DNA of 64,000 nt from Sporichthyaceae bacterium (lineage in GTDB: Bacteria; Actinomycetota; Actinomycetes; Sporichthyales; Sporichthyaceae), in NCBI GenBank assembly GCA_036269075.1, contig DATASX010000087.1:1-64000 (forward strand), read 5' to 3'. Positions within the stretch are counted from its first letter, which is position 1. Each line of letters begins with the position of its first letter. The notes beneath the pieces are model-generated. The model made no database searches and had not been told where the DNA came from. It saw only the letters and a list, made by a program, of their open reading frames with translations. A program made the translations under genes and the position numbers. Of the stretch, positions 17,014 through 27,714 are shown piece after piece.

Positions 17014-18140
17014 GTCTGCTCGCGAGACCCGGGACGCGCCGCGAGCAGGAGACCTCGGCATTGCGACAACTGCTGGAGCAGGTCGTCGACCCCGAGATCG
17101 GCCGGTCCATCGGGGAGCTGGGGATGCTCGGCGAGGTGCGCCTGGACCGGCGCGGCACCGCCACGGTGACCGTCCGACTGACCACCTCGACCTGCCCCCT
17201 GGTCGAGGAGTTCCGGTCCCGGTGCACCGCCGCGTTGGCCGAGGTTCCGTCGGTCCGTCGGGTCGAGGTGGAGTTCACCGAGCTGTCGGCGCGGGAGCGC
17301 GCCGAACTGGCCGGCCGCCTGCGCGCCGACCGGCCGGCACTCACCTCCGGACTCGGCGGCTCGACCCGCATCTATGCGGTGGCCAGCGGCAAGGGCGGGG
17401 TCGGCAAGTCCAGCGTGACTGCGAACCTCGCGGTGGCACTGGCCGACTCCGGTAAGCGGGTCGGGGTGCTGGACGCCGATGTCTGGGGTTACTCGATCCC
17501 CGGCCTGTTCGGGGTCAGCCGCAGCCCGGTGGTGGTCGGTGGCCTGATGATGCCGGTGCGGGCACACGGCGTGGCGCTGATGTCGACCGGTTTTCTCGTA
17601 CCCGACGGGGCTCCGGTCGTCTGGCGCGGGCCGATGCTGCACAAGGCGCTGGAGCAGTTCCTGACCGATGTGCACTGGGGCGAACTCGATGTGCTTCTGC
17701 TCGACCTACCGCCCGGCACCGGCGACGTCCAACTGTCGTTGCTGGAACTGTTGCCCGATGCGGCCCTGCTCGCGGTGACCACCCCGCAACCCGCCGCCCA
17801 GGGAGTGGCCGCGCGCGTGGTCACGATGGCCCGCGAAGCGTCCATGCCGATCGCCGGTGTCATCGAGAACATGAGCTCCACGGTCTGCGACGGATGCGGC
17901 GAACACAGCGAACTGTTCGGCTCCGGGGGCGGTGCGGCGTTGGCCGAGCTCGCGCAGGCACCGTTGCTCGGCAAGGTGCCGCTGGACCGCGAACTCCGCG
18001 TCGCCGGCGACCTCGGGACCCCGGTGGTGCGCTCGGCCCCCCACGCCGCCTCCGCCCAAGCACTGGCAGCGATCGCCACGACGCTCCCGACCGTGCGACG
18101 CAGCCTGGTCGGGCGCGCCCTGCCACTGACCGTCCGATGA
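17010..18140 (+). CDS. mrp: Mrp/NBP35-type Fe-S carrier ATPase with N-terminal DUF59 domain
   Basis: The 376-residue protein starts with a DUF59 domain (residues about 15-100, VDPEIGRSIGELGML) and then a deviant Walker A loop SGKGGVGKS at about 126-134. DLPPGTGDVQLS and the CDGCG pair near the C-terminal third complete the Mrp/ApbC signature. Such proteins bind and transfer [4Fe-4S] clusters to target enzymes. Here the gene is locked by ATGA overlaps between a molybdoenzyme and a GntR regulator, so it probably loads the five clusters of this operon's enzyme rather than being the genome's general Mrp. That role is inference from position. Confidence 0.9.
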   Translation: MSLLARPGTRREQETSALRQLLEQVVDPEIGRSIGELGMLGEVRLDRRGTATVTVRLTTSTCPLVEEFRSRCTAALAEVPSVRRVEVEFTELSARERAELAGRLRADRPALTSGLGGSTRIYAVASGKGGVGKSSVTANLAVALADSGKRVGVLDADVWGYSIPGLFGVSRSPVVVGGLMMPVRAHGVALMSTGFLVPDGAPVVWRGPMLHKALEQFLTDVHWGELDVLLLDLPPGTGDVQLSLLELLPDAALLAVTTPQPAAQGVAARVVTMAREASMPIAGVIENMSSTVCDGCGEHSELFGSGGGAALAELAQAPLLGKVPLDRELRVAGDLGTPVVRSAPHAASAQALAAIATTLPTVRRSLVGRALPLTVR

Positions 18141-18946
18141 ACACCCCCCTCGCCCGAACCGGGCACCGCGGGCCGCACGCCCCGGACGGCAGCAGCGGTA
18201 TTCCGCTGTGGCAACAGGTCGAGGCCGATCTGCGGCGGCGGATCGCCACCGGGGAGTTCTCCGTGACGTTCCCCGGCGAGCACGACCTGACCGAGCAGTA
18301 CGGGGTCAGCCGACACACGATCCGCGAGTCGTTGCGCCGGCTGCGGGCCGAGGAGACGGTGGTCTCGGCCCGCGGCCGAGGCACCGCGGTCCGCCCCCCG
18401 GCCATCGACCAACCGCTGGGCACGATGTACTCCCTGTTCCGATCGGTGGAAGCGGCCGGGTTGGAACAGCGCAGCCAGGTCCGGGTGCTCGACGTGCGCC
18501 AGGACGACGAGGTCTCCGACCGCCTCGGGTACCCCGCCGCCACGGAGTACGTGTTCCTCGAACGGCTGCGCCTGGCGCAGGGCGAACCCCTGGCCCTCGA
18601 CCGTGCCTGGCTGCTGCGGGAACTTGCCGACCCACTGCTGGCCGGCGATTTCGGCCACTCCGGCCTCTACGACGAACTGGCCCGGCTGACCGGCAAACAA
18701 CTCACCGGTGGACGTGAGTTCATCCGCGCAGAGGTTCCGGACCGCCAGGTTCGGCGCCTGCTCGACCTGCCCGCGGACGCGGCCACATTGGCCGTCGAAC
18801 GGATCGGCGCTCTGGGCGAGCAGCCGGTCGAGTTGCGGCGCAGCATCATCCGCGGCGACAGGTTCGCCATGACAACCGAATGGCCCGGCACCGACAGTTG
18901 TCGCATCGATGTGACGGGGACACGACATCCGGTCGGCCCAACCTGA
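18137..18946 (+). CDS. GntR family regulator with UTRA ligand domain
   Basis: A 269-residue regulator. Residues about 20-90 are a GntR winged helix (PLWQQVEADLRRRIATGEF, then SRHTIRESLRRLRAE) and the rest resembles the UTRA domain of the HutC subgroup. The ATG at 18137 overlaps the mrp stop codon. As last gene of the molybdoenzyme operon it most likely controls that operon through the palindrome at 12570-12583. The ligand is unknown and could be the substrate of the enzyme. Its 3' end is convergent with an acyl-CoA synthetase. Confidence 0.88.
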   Translation: MNTPLARTGHRGPHAPDGSSGIPLWQQVEADLRRRIATGEFSVTFPGEHDLTEQYGVSRHTIRESLRRLRAEETVVSARGRGTAVRPPAIDQPLGTMYSLFRSVEAAGLEQRSQVRVLDVRQDDEVSDRLGYPAATEYVFLERLRLAQGEPLALDRAWLLRELADPLLAGDFGHSGLYDELARLTGKQLTGGREFIRAEVPDRQVRRLLDLPADAATLAVERIGALGEQPVELRRSIIRGDRFAMTTEWPGTDSCRIDVTGTRHPVGPT

Positions 18947-18981
18947 TTCGACCCGTCGACAGCCGCAATCTCCCCGGGGGC

Positions 18982-20529
18982 TCAGGACACCCCGCGGGCC
19001 TGCGCCGCCCAGTACGGGGCGCGGAGTTCGCGCTTGAGGACCTTCCCGGCTCCGGACAGCGGGAGGGCCTCGACGAACTCGACGCTGCGGGGTGTCTTGT
19101 AGCTCGCGATCAGCGCACGGACGTGATCCCGCAGCTCGTCCTCGGTCGCAGTCGCGCCGGGGGCGCGCACGACCACGGCGTGGACCCGTTCGCCCCACTG
19201 CTCGTCCGGGACGCCGATGACCGCGCAGGCGGCGACGCCGGGGTGGGCGGCCAAGGCGTTCTCGACCTCCGCGGAGTAGACGTTCTCCCCGCCGGACACG
19301 ATCATGTCCTTGATCCGGTCGACGACGAACAGGTAGCCGTCCGCGTCGAGATAACCGCCGTCGCCGGTGTGCATCCAGCCTCCGCGTAAGGCGGCTGCCG
19401 TCTCCTGCGGCCGCTTCCAGTAGCCGAGCATCACGTGCCCACCGCGGCAGACGATCTCCCCGGTGGCCCCGGTCGGCACCTCGTTGTCGTCCGGGTCGAC
19501 GATGCGCACCTCCGCGTGCGGGGCCGCGCGGCCGGCCGATCGGCGCAACCGTTCGACCCCGTGCTCGGCCGGGCCGAGCAACGTCGCGACCGGTGACAAC
19601 TCGGTCATGCCGTAGGCCTGGGTGAACTCCACGGTGGGCAACCGCTTCGCCGCCCGCTCCAGCACCGCCTCCGAGATCGGCGAAGCGCCGTACAACAAGT
19701 GCCGCAGGCTAGAGAGGTCCGCATCGGCACACGCCGGATCGTCCACCAGCATCTGGATCATCGTCGGGACCAGCAGCACCTCGGTCACCCGGTGTGCCTC
19801 GATCGCCGCGGCCACCCCGGCTGGGGTGAACCCCGCAACCATGACGTGGGTGCCACCCAGGCAGTTGCGTGCCGTCCACGCGGCCCCGTCGGCGAGGTGG
19901 AACATCGGCGCCGCATGCAGGTACCGCCCACCGGCGACCATGAAATGCCCTGCCGCGGCCATGCCCAGCGCCGAGGTGAGCAGGTTCGCGTGGCTGAGCA
20001 TCACACCCTTCGACAGGCCTGTCGTGCCGCCGGTGTAGTAGATCCCGGCCAACGCGTCCCCACCCCGACGCACATCGGCGACCGGGTCGGCACCCGCAAT
20101 CACGGCCTCCAGGTCCAGCGCGCCCTGCGGCGCCGGCCCGCTCCCGGTGTGCAGCACCGCGCCGAGGCCCGGCGCGTGCGCCCGTAACTCCGGCACCATC
20201 GCGGCAAACGCGTCATCGACGACCAGCACCGTGCTGCCGGAATCGGCCAGCGAGAAGCCGATCTCCGCGGCGCTCCACCGCGTGTTGGCCGGTACGACGA
20301 CACCGTCCCCCCACGAGATCGCCGACAGCGTCTCGTGGTAGACGTCGGAGTTCAGCGCGAGGATCGCGACGCGATCCCCGGCCGCGACCCCGAGCTCACG
20401 CAGGCCTCCGGCCAGCCGCGCAATGCGGTCCACCGACTCCCGCCAGGTCCGAATCCGGTCGCCGAAGATCGTCGCGGGCAGCTCCGGCGTCTGGGCCAGC
20501 GCCCGGTGCAGCCCCTGGGTCAGATACAT
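18982..20529 (-). CDS. Acyl-CoA synthetase (AMP-forming)
   Basis: A 515-residue adenylate-forming enzyme. The phosphate-binding motif YYTGGTTGLSKG has Gly for the usual Ser, as some relatives do. YGMTE, HTGDGG and the catalytic Lys in SGAGKVLKRE are intact. It would form a CoA thioester from a medium or long-chain, or cyclic, carboxylic acid. The frame is open for another 700 bp upstream, but homologous sequence begins at MYLTQGLHRAL and the ATG at 20529 has GGGAG. It is divergent from an HSL-type esterase, which may release its substrate acid. Confidence 0.9.
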   Translation of the reverse strand: MYLTQGLHRALAQTPELPATIFGDRIRTWRESVDRIARLAGGLRELGVAAGDRVAILALNSDVYHETLSAISWGDGVVVPANTRWSAAEIGFSLADSGSTVLVVDDAFAAMVPELRAHAPGLGAVLHTGSGPAPQGALDLEAVIAGADPVADVRRGGDALAGIYYTGGTTGLSKGVMLSHANLLTSALGMAAAGHFMVAGGRYLHAAPMFHLADGAAWTARNCLGGTHVMVAGFTPAGVAAAIEAHRVTEVLLVPTMIQMLVDDPACADADLSSLRHLLYGASPISEAVLERAAKRLPTVEFTQAYGMTELSPVATLLGPAEHGVERLRRSAGRAAPHAEVRIVDPDDNEVPTGATGEIVCRGGHVMLGYWKRPQETAAALRGGWMHTGDGGYLDADGYLFVVDRIKDMIVSGGENVYSAEVENALAAHPGVAACAVIGVPDEQWGERVHAVVVRAPGATATEDELRDHVRALIASYKTPRSVEFVEALPLSGAGKVLKRELRAPYWAAQARGVS

Positions 20530-20691
20530 CGGCACTCCCGCAGTCGCACGGCCACTGGCGGCAGTCGACCACACCCGGGCCTGCACTGTCTGCAGCGTCG
20601 AAGACTCTGGCCAGGTACCACTGCTCTGCATAGGCTCGGCCGGACGCCGGAGCGACCAGGACGTTCCCCGGCCACAGAGAAGGTGGAGCGC

Positions 20692-21759
20692 ATGTCCGAC
20701 ATCGCACCCGGCCGACTGGGCGACCCGGCCTCCTCCCTCGGCACCGACCCGCGCACCGACGCCCGACTGGCCACCGCGTTGGCCGCGTTCGGTCTCGACG
20801 CGCTCGCGGCCGAACCCCCGTTGACCGTCACCTCCCCGCGGGAGGACCTGCTCGGCTTCATCGCCGCCGCGGAGGAGGGTTTCGAAGCTCTCTTCGGCGC
20901 CGCCCTGGCCGGTGTCGACCCGGTTGCCGGTGTGGACCGGAAGACGTTGACGGTGCCGGGCACCGCGGGCCACGAGATCACGCTCCACGTGCACAAGCCT
21001 GCGGGCGCCATCGGCCCGCTGCCGTGCATCGTGCACATGCACGGCGGCGGAATGGTGCTGCTCGAGGCCGGCGGCGCTGCCTACACGCGGTGGCGCGACG
21101 AGCTGGCCGCGAGCGGCCTGGTGGTGGTCGGCGTCGAGTTCCGCAACGGCGGCGGCGCACAGGGCGTGCATCCGTACCCGGCCGGGCCCGACGACTGCGC
21201 GGACGCGGTCCGGTGGGTGCACGCGCACCTCGGGGAACTCGGTGGTTCACACATCGTCGTGTCCGGGGAGTCCGGCGGCGGCAACCTGACGCTGGCCACC
21301 GCGGTGCGCGCGAATCGGGAGGGCTGGATCGGTGAGATCGCCGGCCTCTACGCCCAGTGCCCTTACGTCCACGACCCGCGCGACGGCGCCACCGCGCTGA
21401 CCTCGGCGCGCGAGAACGACGGGTACTTCATCTCCGAATCCATGCTGGTCCTGCTGGCGGAGGTCTACGACCCGGAGGGCAAGAACGCCCAGGAGGCCAC
21501 CTGTTGGCCGTCGCACGCCGCCGCGGCCGATCTGACCGGGCTGCCGCCGACGATCATCTCGGTGAACGAACTCGACCCGCTGCGCGACGACGGCCTGGCC
21601 ATGTACCAGCGGCTGATCGCGGCCGGTGTCCCCGCCGCCGCCCGGATTGTGCCCGGCACGTGCCACGCCGGCGACGTCATCTTCCGGGCGGCGCTGCCGG
21701 ACGTGTACGCCGCCACCATCCGGGACATCAGCGGATTCGCCCGTTCCCTGGGCGGATAG
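20692..21759 (+). CDS. HSL-family alpha/beta hydrolase (esterase)
   Basis: A 355-residue hormone-sensitive-lipase-type esterase. The oxyanion motif HMHGGGMV, the nucleophile elbow GESGGGN, the acid in NELDPLRDDG and the His in GTCHAGD are all seen, so the catalytic triad is complete. It should hydrolyse a short or bulky carboxylic ester in the cytoplasm. ATG 20692 has AGAAGGTGGAG just upstream. It is divergent from the acyl-CoA synthetase at 18982-20529 across 162 bp in which I see no clear operator. A hairpin follows the stop codon. Confidence 0.92.
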   Translation: MSDIAPGRLGDPASSLGTDPRTDARLATALAAFGLDALAAEPPLTVTSPREDLLGFIAAAEEGFEALFGAALAGVDPVAGVDRKTLTVPGTAGHEITLHVHKPAGAIGPLPCIVHMHGGGMVLLEAGGAAYTRWRDELAASGLVVVGVEFRNGGGAQGVHPYPAGPDDCADAVRWVHAHLGELGGSHIVVSGESGGGNLTLATAVRANREGWIGEIAGLYAQCPYVHDPRDGATALTSARENDGYFISESMLVLLAEVYDPEGKNAQEATCWPSHAAAADLTGLPPTIISVNELDPLRDDGLAMYQRLIAAGVPAAARIVPGTCHAGDVIFRAALPDVYAATIRDISGFARSLGG

Positions 21760-21762
21760 TTG

Positions 21763-21780
21763 ACGGCCTTCGCCGGCCGT
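21763..21780. terminator. Hairpin between esterase and cupin genes
   Basis: ACGGCC-TTCGCC-GGCCGT is a 6-bp GC-rich stem just after the esterase stop and just before the end of the convergent cupin gene (21786). No T-run follows. It fits a bidirectional terminator in GC-rich DNA. Confidence 0.45.
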
Positions 21781-21785
21781 GGCCG

Positions 21786-22208
21786 TCACGCCTGGCGCGG
21801 ATCGTCCTGCAGATTCACGTATTCGAGGTCGAGCGGCCCGATCGCGGTCACCTGGGTGATGTACTCACCAGCCTTCGCCCAGTGGAAGTGATCGGTCCCG
21901 CCCGGCAGTACGACGACGGCCCCTGGCGGGTACGCCTGGAGCTTTCGGTCATCGAACTCCGCCCCCAGGCCGATGTAGAACACCCCGGACATCACTGTGT
22001 AGACGCGATCCTCCGGGTGGCGGTGCGGCATCAGCTTGACCCCGCCGGGGGCCTTCACCCGGATGACATAGGGCCCGGGCTCGCTCGGGTGGCCGACGAC
22101 GACGGCCAGGCGGACCGACGGCGGGAACGCCGGGAACGACTCCCAGCGGATATCCTCGGGCAGAACCGATCGGAAGACGTCCTGGTCCGGTTGGTGCGTG
22201 CGCATCAT
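21786..22208 (-). CDS. Cupin-domain protein
   Basis: A 140-residue single-domain cupin. The first motif is seen as GGVKLMPHRHPEDRVYTVMSG, with HxH and an acidic residue, and the second as PPGAVVVLPGGTDHFHW. These His residues probably bind a metal ion, but the reaction is unknown; relatives include dioxygenases, isomerases and simple sensors. The double ATG at 22208 has AGGAG upstream and overlaps the stop of the upstream small gene, so the two are translated together. Confidence 0.85.
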   Translation of the reverse strand: MMRTHQPDQDVFRSVLPEDIRWESFPAFPPSVRLAVVVGHPSEPGPYVIRVKAPGGVKLMPHRHPEDRVYTVMSGVFYIGLGAEFDDRKLQAYPPGAVVVLPGGTDHFHWAKAGEYITQVTAIGPLDLEYVNLQDDPRQA

Positions 22209-22480
22209 CGAACTCCTGCAGTGTGACGGTGGGTCAGCGCCGCGAAAGCGGTACCGGTGGCGGCGCCGAAGACCAGATGCGCCGAGAGGTCCTTGCCCAG
22301 GGTGCGGGCGTCGTACTTCCAGATCGGCTGGTAGACCTTCGCCAGCGGGAGCAGCGCATAGCTCCCCAGCCAGGCCGTGGGCCCCAGCGCCGCGGCACGC
22401 AGCCACGGCGGATCCGCTCGGGCCTCGCGCGGACCTTCCGAGGCCAGCGCCCGGAACAGGTCCGCGTCGGTTGCCTCCAC
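22205..22480 (-). CDS. Small membrane protein, probably truncated
   Basis: From a GTG at 22480 the frame gives 91 residues with helical, partly hydrophobic segments (TAWLGSYALLPLAKVYQ and DLSAHLVFGAATGTAFAAL). The text YQPIWKYDARTLGKDLSAH looks like the conserved end of a larger uncharacterised integral membrane family. No good ribosome-binding site precedes the GTG. A strong AAGGAG with ATG lies at 22557 in another frame, so the true N-terminus may be separated by a frameshift between 22480 and 22557. The stop overlaps the cupin start, which supports that the 3' half is or was a real gene. Confidence 0.5.
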   Translation of the reverse strand: MEATDADLFRALASEGPREARADPPWLRAAALGPTAWLGSYALLPLAKVYQPIWKYDARTLGKDLSAHLVFGAATGTAFAALTHRHTAGVR

Positions 22481-22691
22481 CCCGTGTCGGTTTTCGCCGC
22501 CGAGCCCGACCGGCGGTGCGGCGGATCCGCGGGCCGGCGGAGCGTGGTAGTGATCATCTCGTATTCTCCTTCCAGGGTTGAGGATTTACCTCGCCGCTCG
22601 GTGTACGCGGATTCGCCTCCGATGGACCTACTGGCCAGCAGGCCAAATCTGTCCTGTCCGCGGAACGTTCGCACCCGTGAGTGTCCCTGGT

Positions 22692-22715
22692 ACCCCGCGT
22701 GGCGCACCGCGGGGT
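22692..22715. other. Stem-loop in a gene-poor stretch
   Basis: ACCCCGCG-TGGCGCAC-CGCGGGGT is a perfect 8-bp stem with an 8-base loop. It lies in the 727-bp stretch between 22558 and 23284, which contains no convincing intact gene. No T-run follows. It could terminate a transcript from either side or be chance in GC-rich sequence. Apart from this and the VOC remnant at 22839-22975 I see nothing in that stretch. Confidence 0.35.
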
Positions 22716-22838
22716 CGGATAGGCCGTGCCCTGCTGCATCCTGACGGGGCGTCATCTCGGGATCGGGGCCCGGTGGTGCCCGGGTGCGGCCAGGCAGTGC
22801 CACGGGCGCGAACGAGGCTTCCCGGGGCCAGCCTTGAA

Positions 22839-22975
22839 CCCCGGAGGGGTCAGTTGGACCGCCCGAAGTCCTAATCGGGTGCCAGATCGGCATCCGCGCG
22901 CCACCCCGGGTTCACGTAGAAGTCCTTGGCCCGCGCTACATCGGAGACGGGCAACGCCACCACCTCGAGTGCCAT
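22839..22975 (-). pseudogene. Remnant of a VOC (glyoxalase-fold) gene
   Basis: From an ATG at 22975 the frame reads a typical VOC start, ending ...VARAKDFYVNPGWRADAD, then meets a TAG at 22871-22873 after 34 codons. Directly after the stop the family text continues as DF and, one base out of frame, as RAVQLTPPG to about 22839. This matches the usual order of VOC proteins (strand, AKxFYxxLGWR, ADF, VQLTPPGS). A stop codon and a 1-base deletion have therefore broken the gene, and the rest is no longer recognisable. Confidence 0.7.
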
Positions 22976-23284
22976 GTCGACCCACGCGCTCCTTGCTGCC
23001 CTGTCCCGGTGGCAACCGGCCGGCGCCACCGGGGCCCACGGTGCCCAGTCAGCCGGGCGATCGCACCTGCGCCCTGTCCCTGGTCATCCTGGCAGCCCCA
23101 GGGACCGAGGGGTGGCCGGGACCGCCCCAGGGCCAGGCCCTGGTGCGATCGGCTCCGGCAGGCGGCCTACGTTGGTGCCGGGCGGACTGCGACCGGCTGC
23201 GGGTCGCGCTGACTACCGGTTGGAGGCCGGCATGACTTTCGACCTCGACGGCCGACTTCGACACCGGGCCGACCGAGCGATCCG

Positions 23285-23923
23285 GTGCGTCAGTTGAAAG
23301 GACTGTCGCAAGCCTTCTCCGTGACGCTGCTGTCGCTGTTCCCGATCATGAACCCGATCGGCAACCTGCCGGCGTTCTTCGCCCTGACCGTCGATGACAG
23401 CCCGGCCCGGCGCCGGGCGCAGGCGTTGCGCACCGCCGGTTGGGTGATCCTCCTGCTGGTCACCTTCACCGCGGCCGGCAAGGGACTGCTGCACGGGTTG
23501 GGGATCTCGCTGCCTGCATTGCAGATAGCCGGTGGCCTGGTCGTCGCCCGTACCGCTTACGGGATGGTCACCAACGGGCCCAGGCTGACGCAGGCCGAGC
23601 ACGGGGCCGCGGTGGCCGCCGATGACATTTCCTTCTCCCCGATGGCGATGCCGTTGCTGGCCGGCCCTGGAGCGATCGGGACCGTGATCGCCCTGTCGAG
23701 TCGTTCTAACTCCGTCCCCGCGGAGTTCGGCATCGTGCTCGGTTCGGTTGTCATGGGCGTGGTGGTCGCCCTGGTGCTGGTCGCCGGCGACCCACTCCTG
23801 AACCGACTTGGCGTCACCGGGATAGCAGCGCTCACGCGAATTTTCGGCTTCCTGATCCTGGCGATCGCCGTCGAACTGATCGCGCACGGCGTCCTCGCGC
23901 TGGCACCGGGGCTGCAGAGATGA
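23285..23923 (+). CDS. MarC family integral membrane protein
   Basis: A 212-residue protein with six predicted membrane helices. The N-terminal FPIMNPIGNLPAFF and the central SFSPMAMPLLAGPGAIGTVI are the two signature regions of the MarC/YchE family. The function of the family is not established, despite its old name from multiple antibiotic resistance. The GTG at 23285 is used; the upstream region has no clear ribosome-binding site. It stands alone, with a strong stem-loop after the stop. Confidence 0.85.
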   Translation: MRQLKGLSQAFSVTLLSLFPIMNPIGNLPAFFALTVDDSPARRRAQALRTAGWVILLLVTFTAAGKGLLHGLGISLPALQIAGGLVVARTAYGMVTNGPRLTQAEHGAAVAADDISFSPMAMPLLAGPGAIGTVIALSSRSNSVPAEFGIVLGSVVMGVVVALVLVAGDPLLNRLGVTGIAALTRIFGFLILAIAVELIAHGVLALAPGLQR

Positions 23924-23945
23924 CCCTGGCCCGTCTCGCCAGGGT
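23923..23945 (+). terminator. Stem-loop downstream of marC-family gene
   Basis: ACCCTGGC-CCGTCTC-GCCAGGGT makes a perfect 8-bp stem with a 7-base loop, beginning at the last base of the MarC stop codon. A third copy of the arm (ACCCTGGC at 23949-23956) allows an alternative fold. There is no T-run. Confidence 0.55.
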
Positions 23946-24045
23946 GTCACCCTGGCGCGAGTCCCTCGCCCGAGCTGTCAATCTTTGACCATGATCATCA
24001 GCGGGAGAACATCCCTACCGATGGCCCAGGAGAGGTGACCCATCC

Positions 24046-24660
24046 ATGCGTTCCGACATCGTCCCGGGCGGGGTTTTCCCCGACTACGCGCTGCCCGACC
24101 ACACCGAAACCGTCCGCCCGCTCAGCGAGATTCAGGGGCGCGACCCGTTGATCCTCACCTTGGCTCGGGGTCATTACTGCCCGAAGGAACACCAGCAGCA
24201 CCGGGAACTTGCGGCGTTCCAGTCCCAGATCGCGGTCGCCTACACCCAGGTCGCCACGATCACCACCGACGAGCACCACGTCCTGCAGGAGTTCCGCGCC
24301 TCGGTCGGCGCGCAATGGACCTTCCTCGCGGATCCTGGTCGGACCGTCCAGAAGGACCTCGACATCCAGGAGTACACCGACCCCGAGCACAACCCGATGA
24401 TCCCGCACACGATCATCCTCAAGCCGGGACTGATCATCCACAGCGTCTACAACGGTTATTGGTACTGGGGCCGGCCATCCATCGCCGAGCTGTGGCACGA
24501 CCTACGGGCCGCGAGCCAGGAGATCCGCCCGGACTGGGACCTCAGCAAGCCTGGGCTGCGCCAGGCGTGGGACGCAGGCGAACTGTCGCAGTTCCACGGC
24601 TGGGACCGGCGATTGGCCGAAGCCGCCGTGGCGATCCAGCACGACGAAGGTGTCCTCTGA
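24046..24660 (+). CDS. Peroxiredoxin-like (redoxin, AhpC/TSA fold) protein
   Basis: A 204-residue redoxin-fold protein. PDYALPDHTETVRPLSEI is the usual start, ARGHYCPKE carries the putative peroxidatic Cys45, and FLADPGRTVQKDLDI follows. The classical PxxxTxxC motif is not conserved, since the Thr position is Gly or His, so peroxidase activity is uncertain. ATG 24046 is preceded by AGGAGAGGTGA. It is followed on the same strand by a VOC protein and a UBP-type zinc finger protein, a small unit of unknown purpose. Confidence 0.8.
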   Translation: MRSDIVPGGVFPDYALPDHTETVRPLSEIQGRDPLILTLARGHYCPKEHQQHRELAAFQSQIAVAYTQVATITTDEHHVLQEFRASVGAQWTFLADPGRTVQKDLDIQEYTDPEHNPMIPHTIILKPGLIIHSVYNGYWYWGRPSIAELWHDLRAASQEIRPDWDLSKPGLRQAWDAGELSQFHGWDRRLAEAAVAIQHDEGVL

Positions 24661-24684
24661 ACGCCCGATCGACGGAGGTCCACG

Positions 24685-25122
24685 GTGGCTGAATCACCCG
24701 CACCCCCGGACGGAATTGTGCTGGCCCACTTCATCGTCTCCGACGATGTCGAGCGCTCCGTCCGTTTCTACACCCACGTACTCGGCGGCACCGTGGTCTT
24801 CGGCCCGGAGCCGACCTATGTCGCACTGGCCAACAGCTGGATCATCATCAATGTCGGCGGTGGCCCGACCGATGACAAGCCCGCGGTCACCCTGCAGGCG
24901 CCGAGCGACCCCGCTCGGGTCAGCAGCTTTCTCAACATCCGTGTCAAAGACATCGCGGCCCGGTACGCCGAATGGAGCGCCCGAGGCGCTGAGTTCCTGA
25001 CGCCGCCGAAGCAGCACGAGTACGAGATCCGTTGCTACATCCGCGATCCGGATGGTCATCTGATCGAGGTGGGGCAGACAACGGACCCGAGCGGGGACTG
25101 GTCCCCCGCCCACTGGCAATAA
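24685..25122 (+). CDS. VOC family protein (glyoxalase/bleomycin-resistance fold)
   Basis: A 145-residue VOC protein. [23 protein letters not shown] is the typical first module and [23 protein letters not shown] the second, ending in [12 protein letters not shown] with a Glu that can bind metal. The precise reaction cannot be inferred, since members act as dioxygenases, isomerases, lyases or binding proteins. The GTG at 24685 follows GGAGG with good spacing. It sits between a redoxin gene and a UBP-zinc-finger gene, both on the same strand and close enough to share a transcript. Confidence 0.88.
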   Translation: MAESPAPPDGIVLAHFIVSDDVERSVRFYTHVLGGTVVFGPEPTYVALANSWIIINVGGGPTDDKPAVTLQAPSDPARVSSFLNIRVKDIAARYAEWSARGAEFLTPPKQHEYEIRCYIRDPDGHLIEVGQTTDPSGDWSPAHWQ

Positions 25123-25148
25123 CGGCCAACCGCAAGGACGGAGGGAAC

Positions 25149-25505
25149 ATGACAACTGGTATCCCGGGTATCGACCCGACCGTGGCGCCGAGCGGCACGG
25201 GATGTCTGGAGTGCGACGCCACCGGCGGTTGGTGGGTGCATCTGCGGCGCTGCATGCAGTGCGGCCACATCGGGTGCTGCGACGACTCCCTGCGCAAGCA
25301 CGCCACCTCGCATGCGGCGTCGAGCGGGCACCCGTACATCCGGTCCTTCGAACCTGGCGAGGACTGGATCTGGAACTTCCGCACCGAGGAGTACTACGGC
25401 TACGACGGACCGGAACTGGCCGACCCGCAACATCGACCGATCGCTCAAGGATCCCCCGGCCCCGTCGGACGGGTGCCCAAGAATTGGCAGGAGCTCCTTG
25501 GCTGA
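25149..25505 (+). CDS. UBP-type zinc finger protein
   Basis: The 118-residue protein carries [29 protein letters not shown] and [13 protein letters not shown], the Cys/His pattern of a ubiquitin-hydrolase-type (ZnF-UBP) zinc finger seen as a small standalone protein in many actinobacteria. Several zinc sites are likely. Bacteria of this group lack ubiquitin, so the partner must be different and is unknown. ATG 25149 is well placed after GGAGGG. Its stop is two bases before the GlgX start. Confidence 0.85.
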   Translation: MTTGIPGIDPTVAPSGTGCLECDATGGWWVHLRRCMQCGHIGCCDDSLRKHATSHAASSGHPYIRSFEPGEDWIWNFRTEEYYGYDGPELADPQHRPIAQGSPGPVGRVPKNWQELLG

Positions 25506-25507
25506 GG

Positions 25508-27634
<2,127 letters not shown>

Positions 27635-27714
27635 GACCCCAACCTTGGCCGGCGTGGCCGCGTGCAACACTATGTGCGGACACGATGTCCAGGCGCGGGG
27701 ATTGGGGATGGCTC

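Noticed and set aside
18982-21228. A 748-codon open frame with the acyl-CoA synthetase at its end
   Set aside because: The first 230 codons overlap the divergent esterase gene and have no family similarity. The ATG at 20529 gives a normal enzyme.
22790-22880. A tRNA-like GC-rich patch near 22800-22870
   Set aside because: No cloverleaf with a proper T-loop and anticodon arm could be built by eye, and the patch is explained by the VOC remnant.
22752-23297. Several open frames of 70-170 codons in the gene-poor stretch
   Set aside because: Their compositions are Arg/Gly/Pro-rich without any motif, and they lack ribosome-binding sites. Only the VOC remnant is supported.
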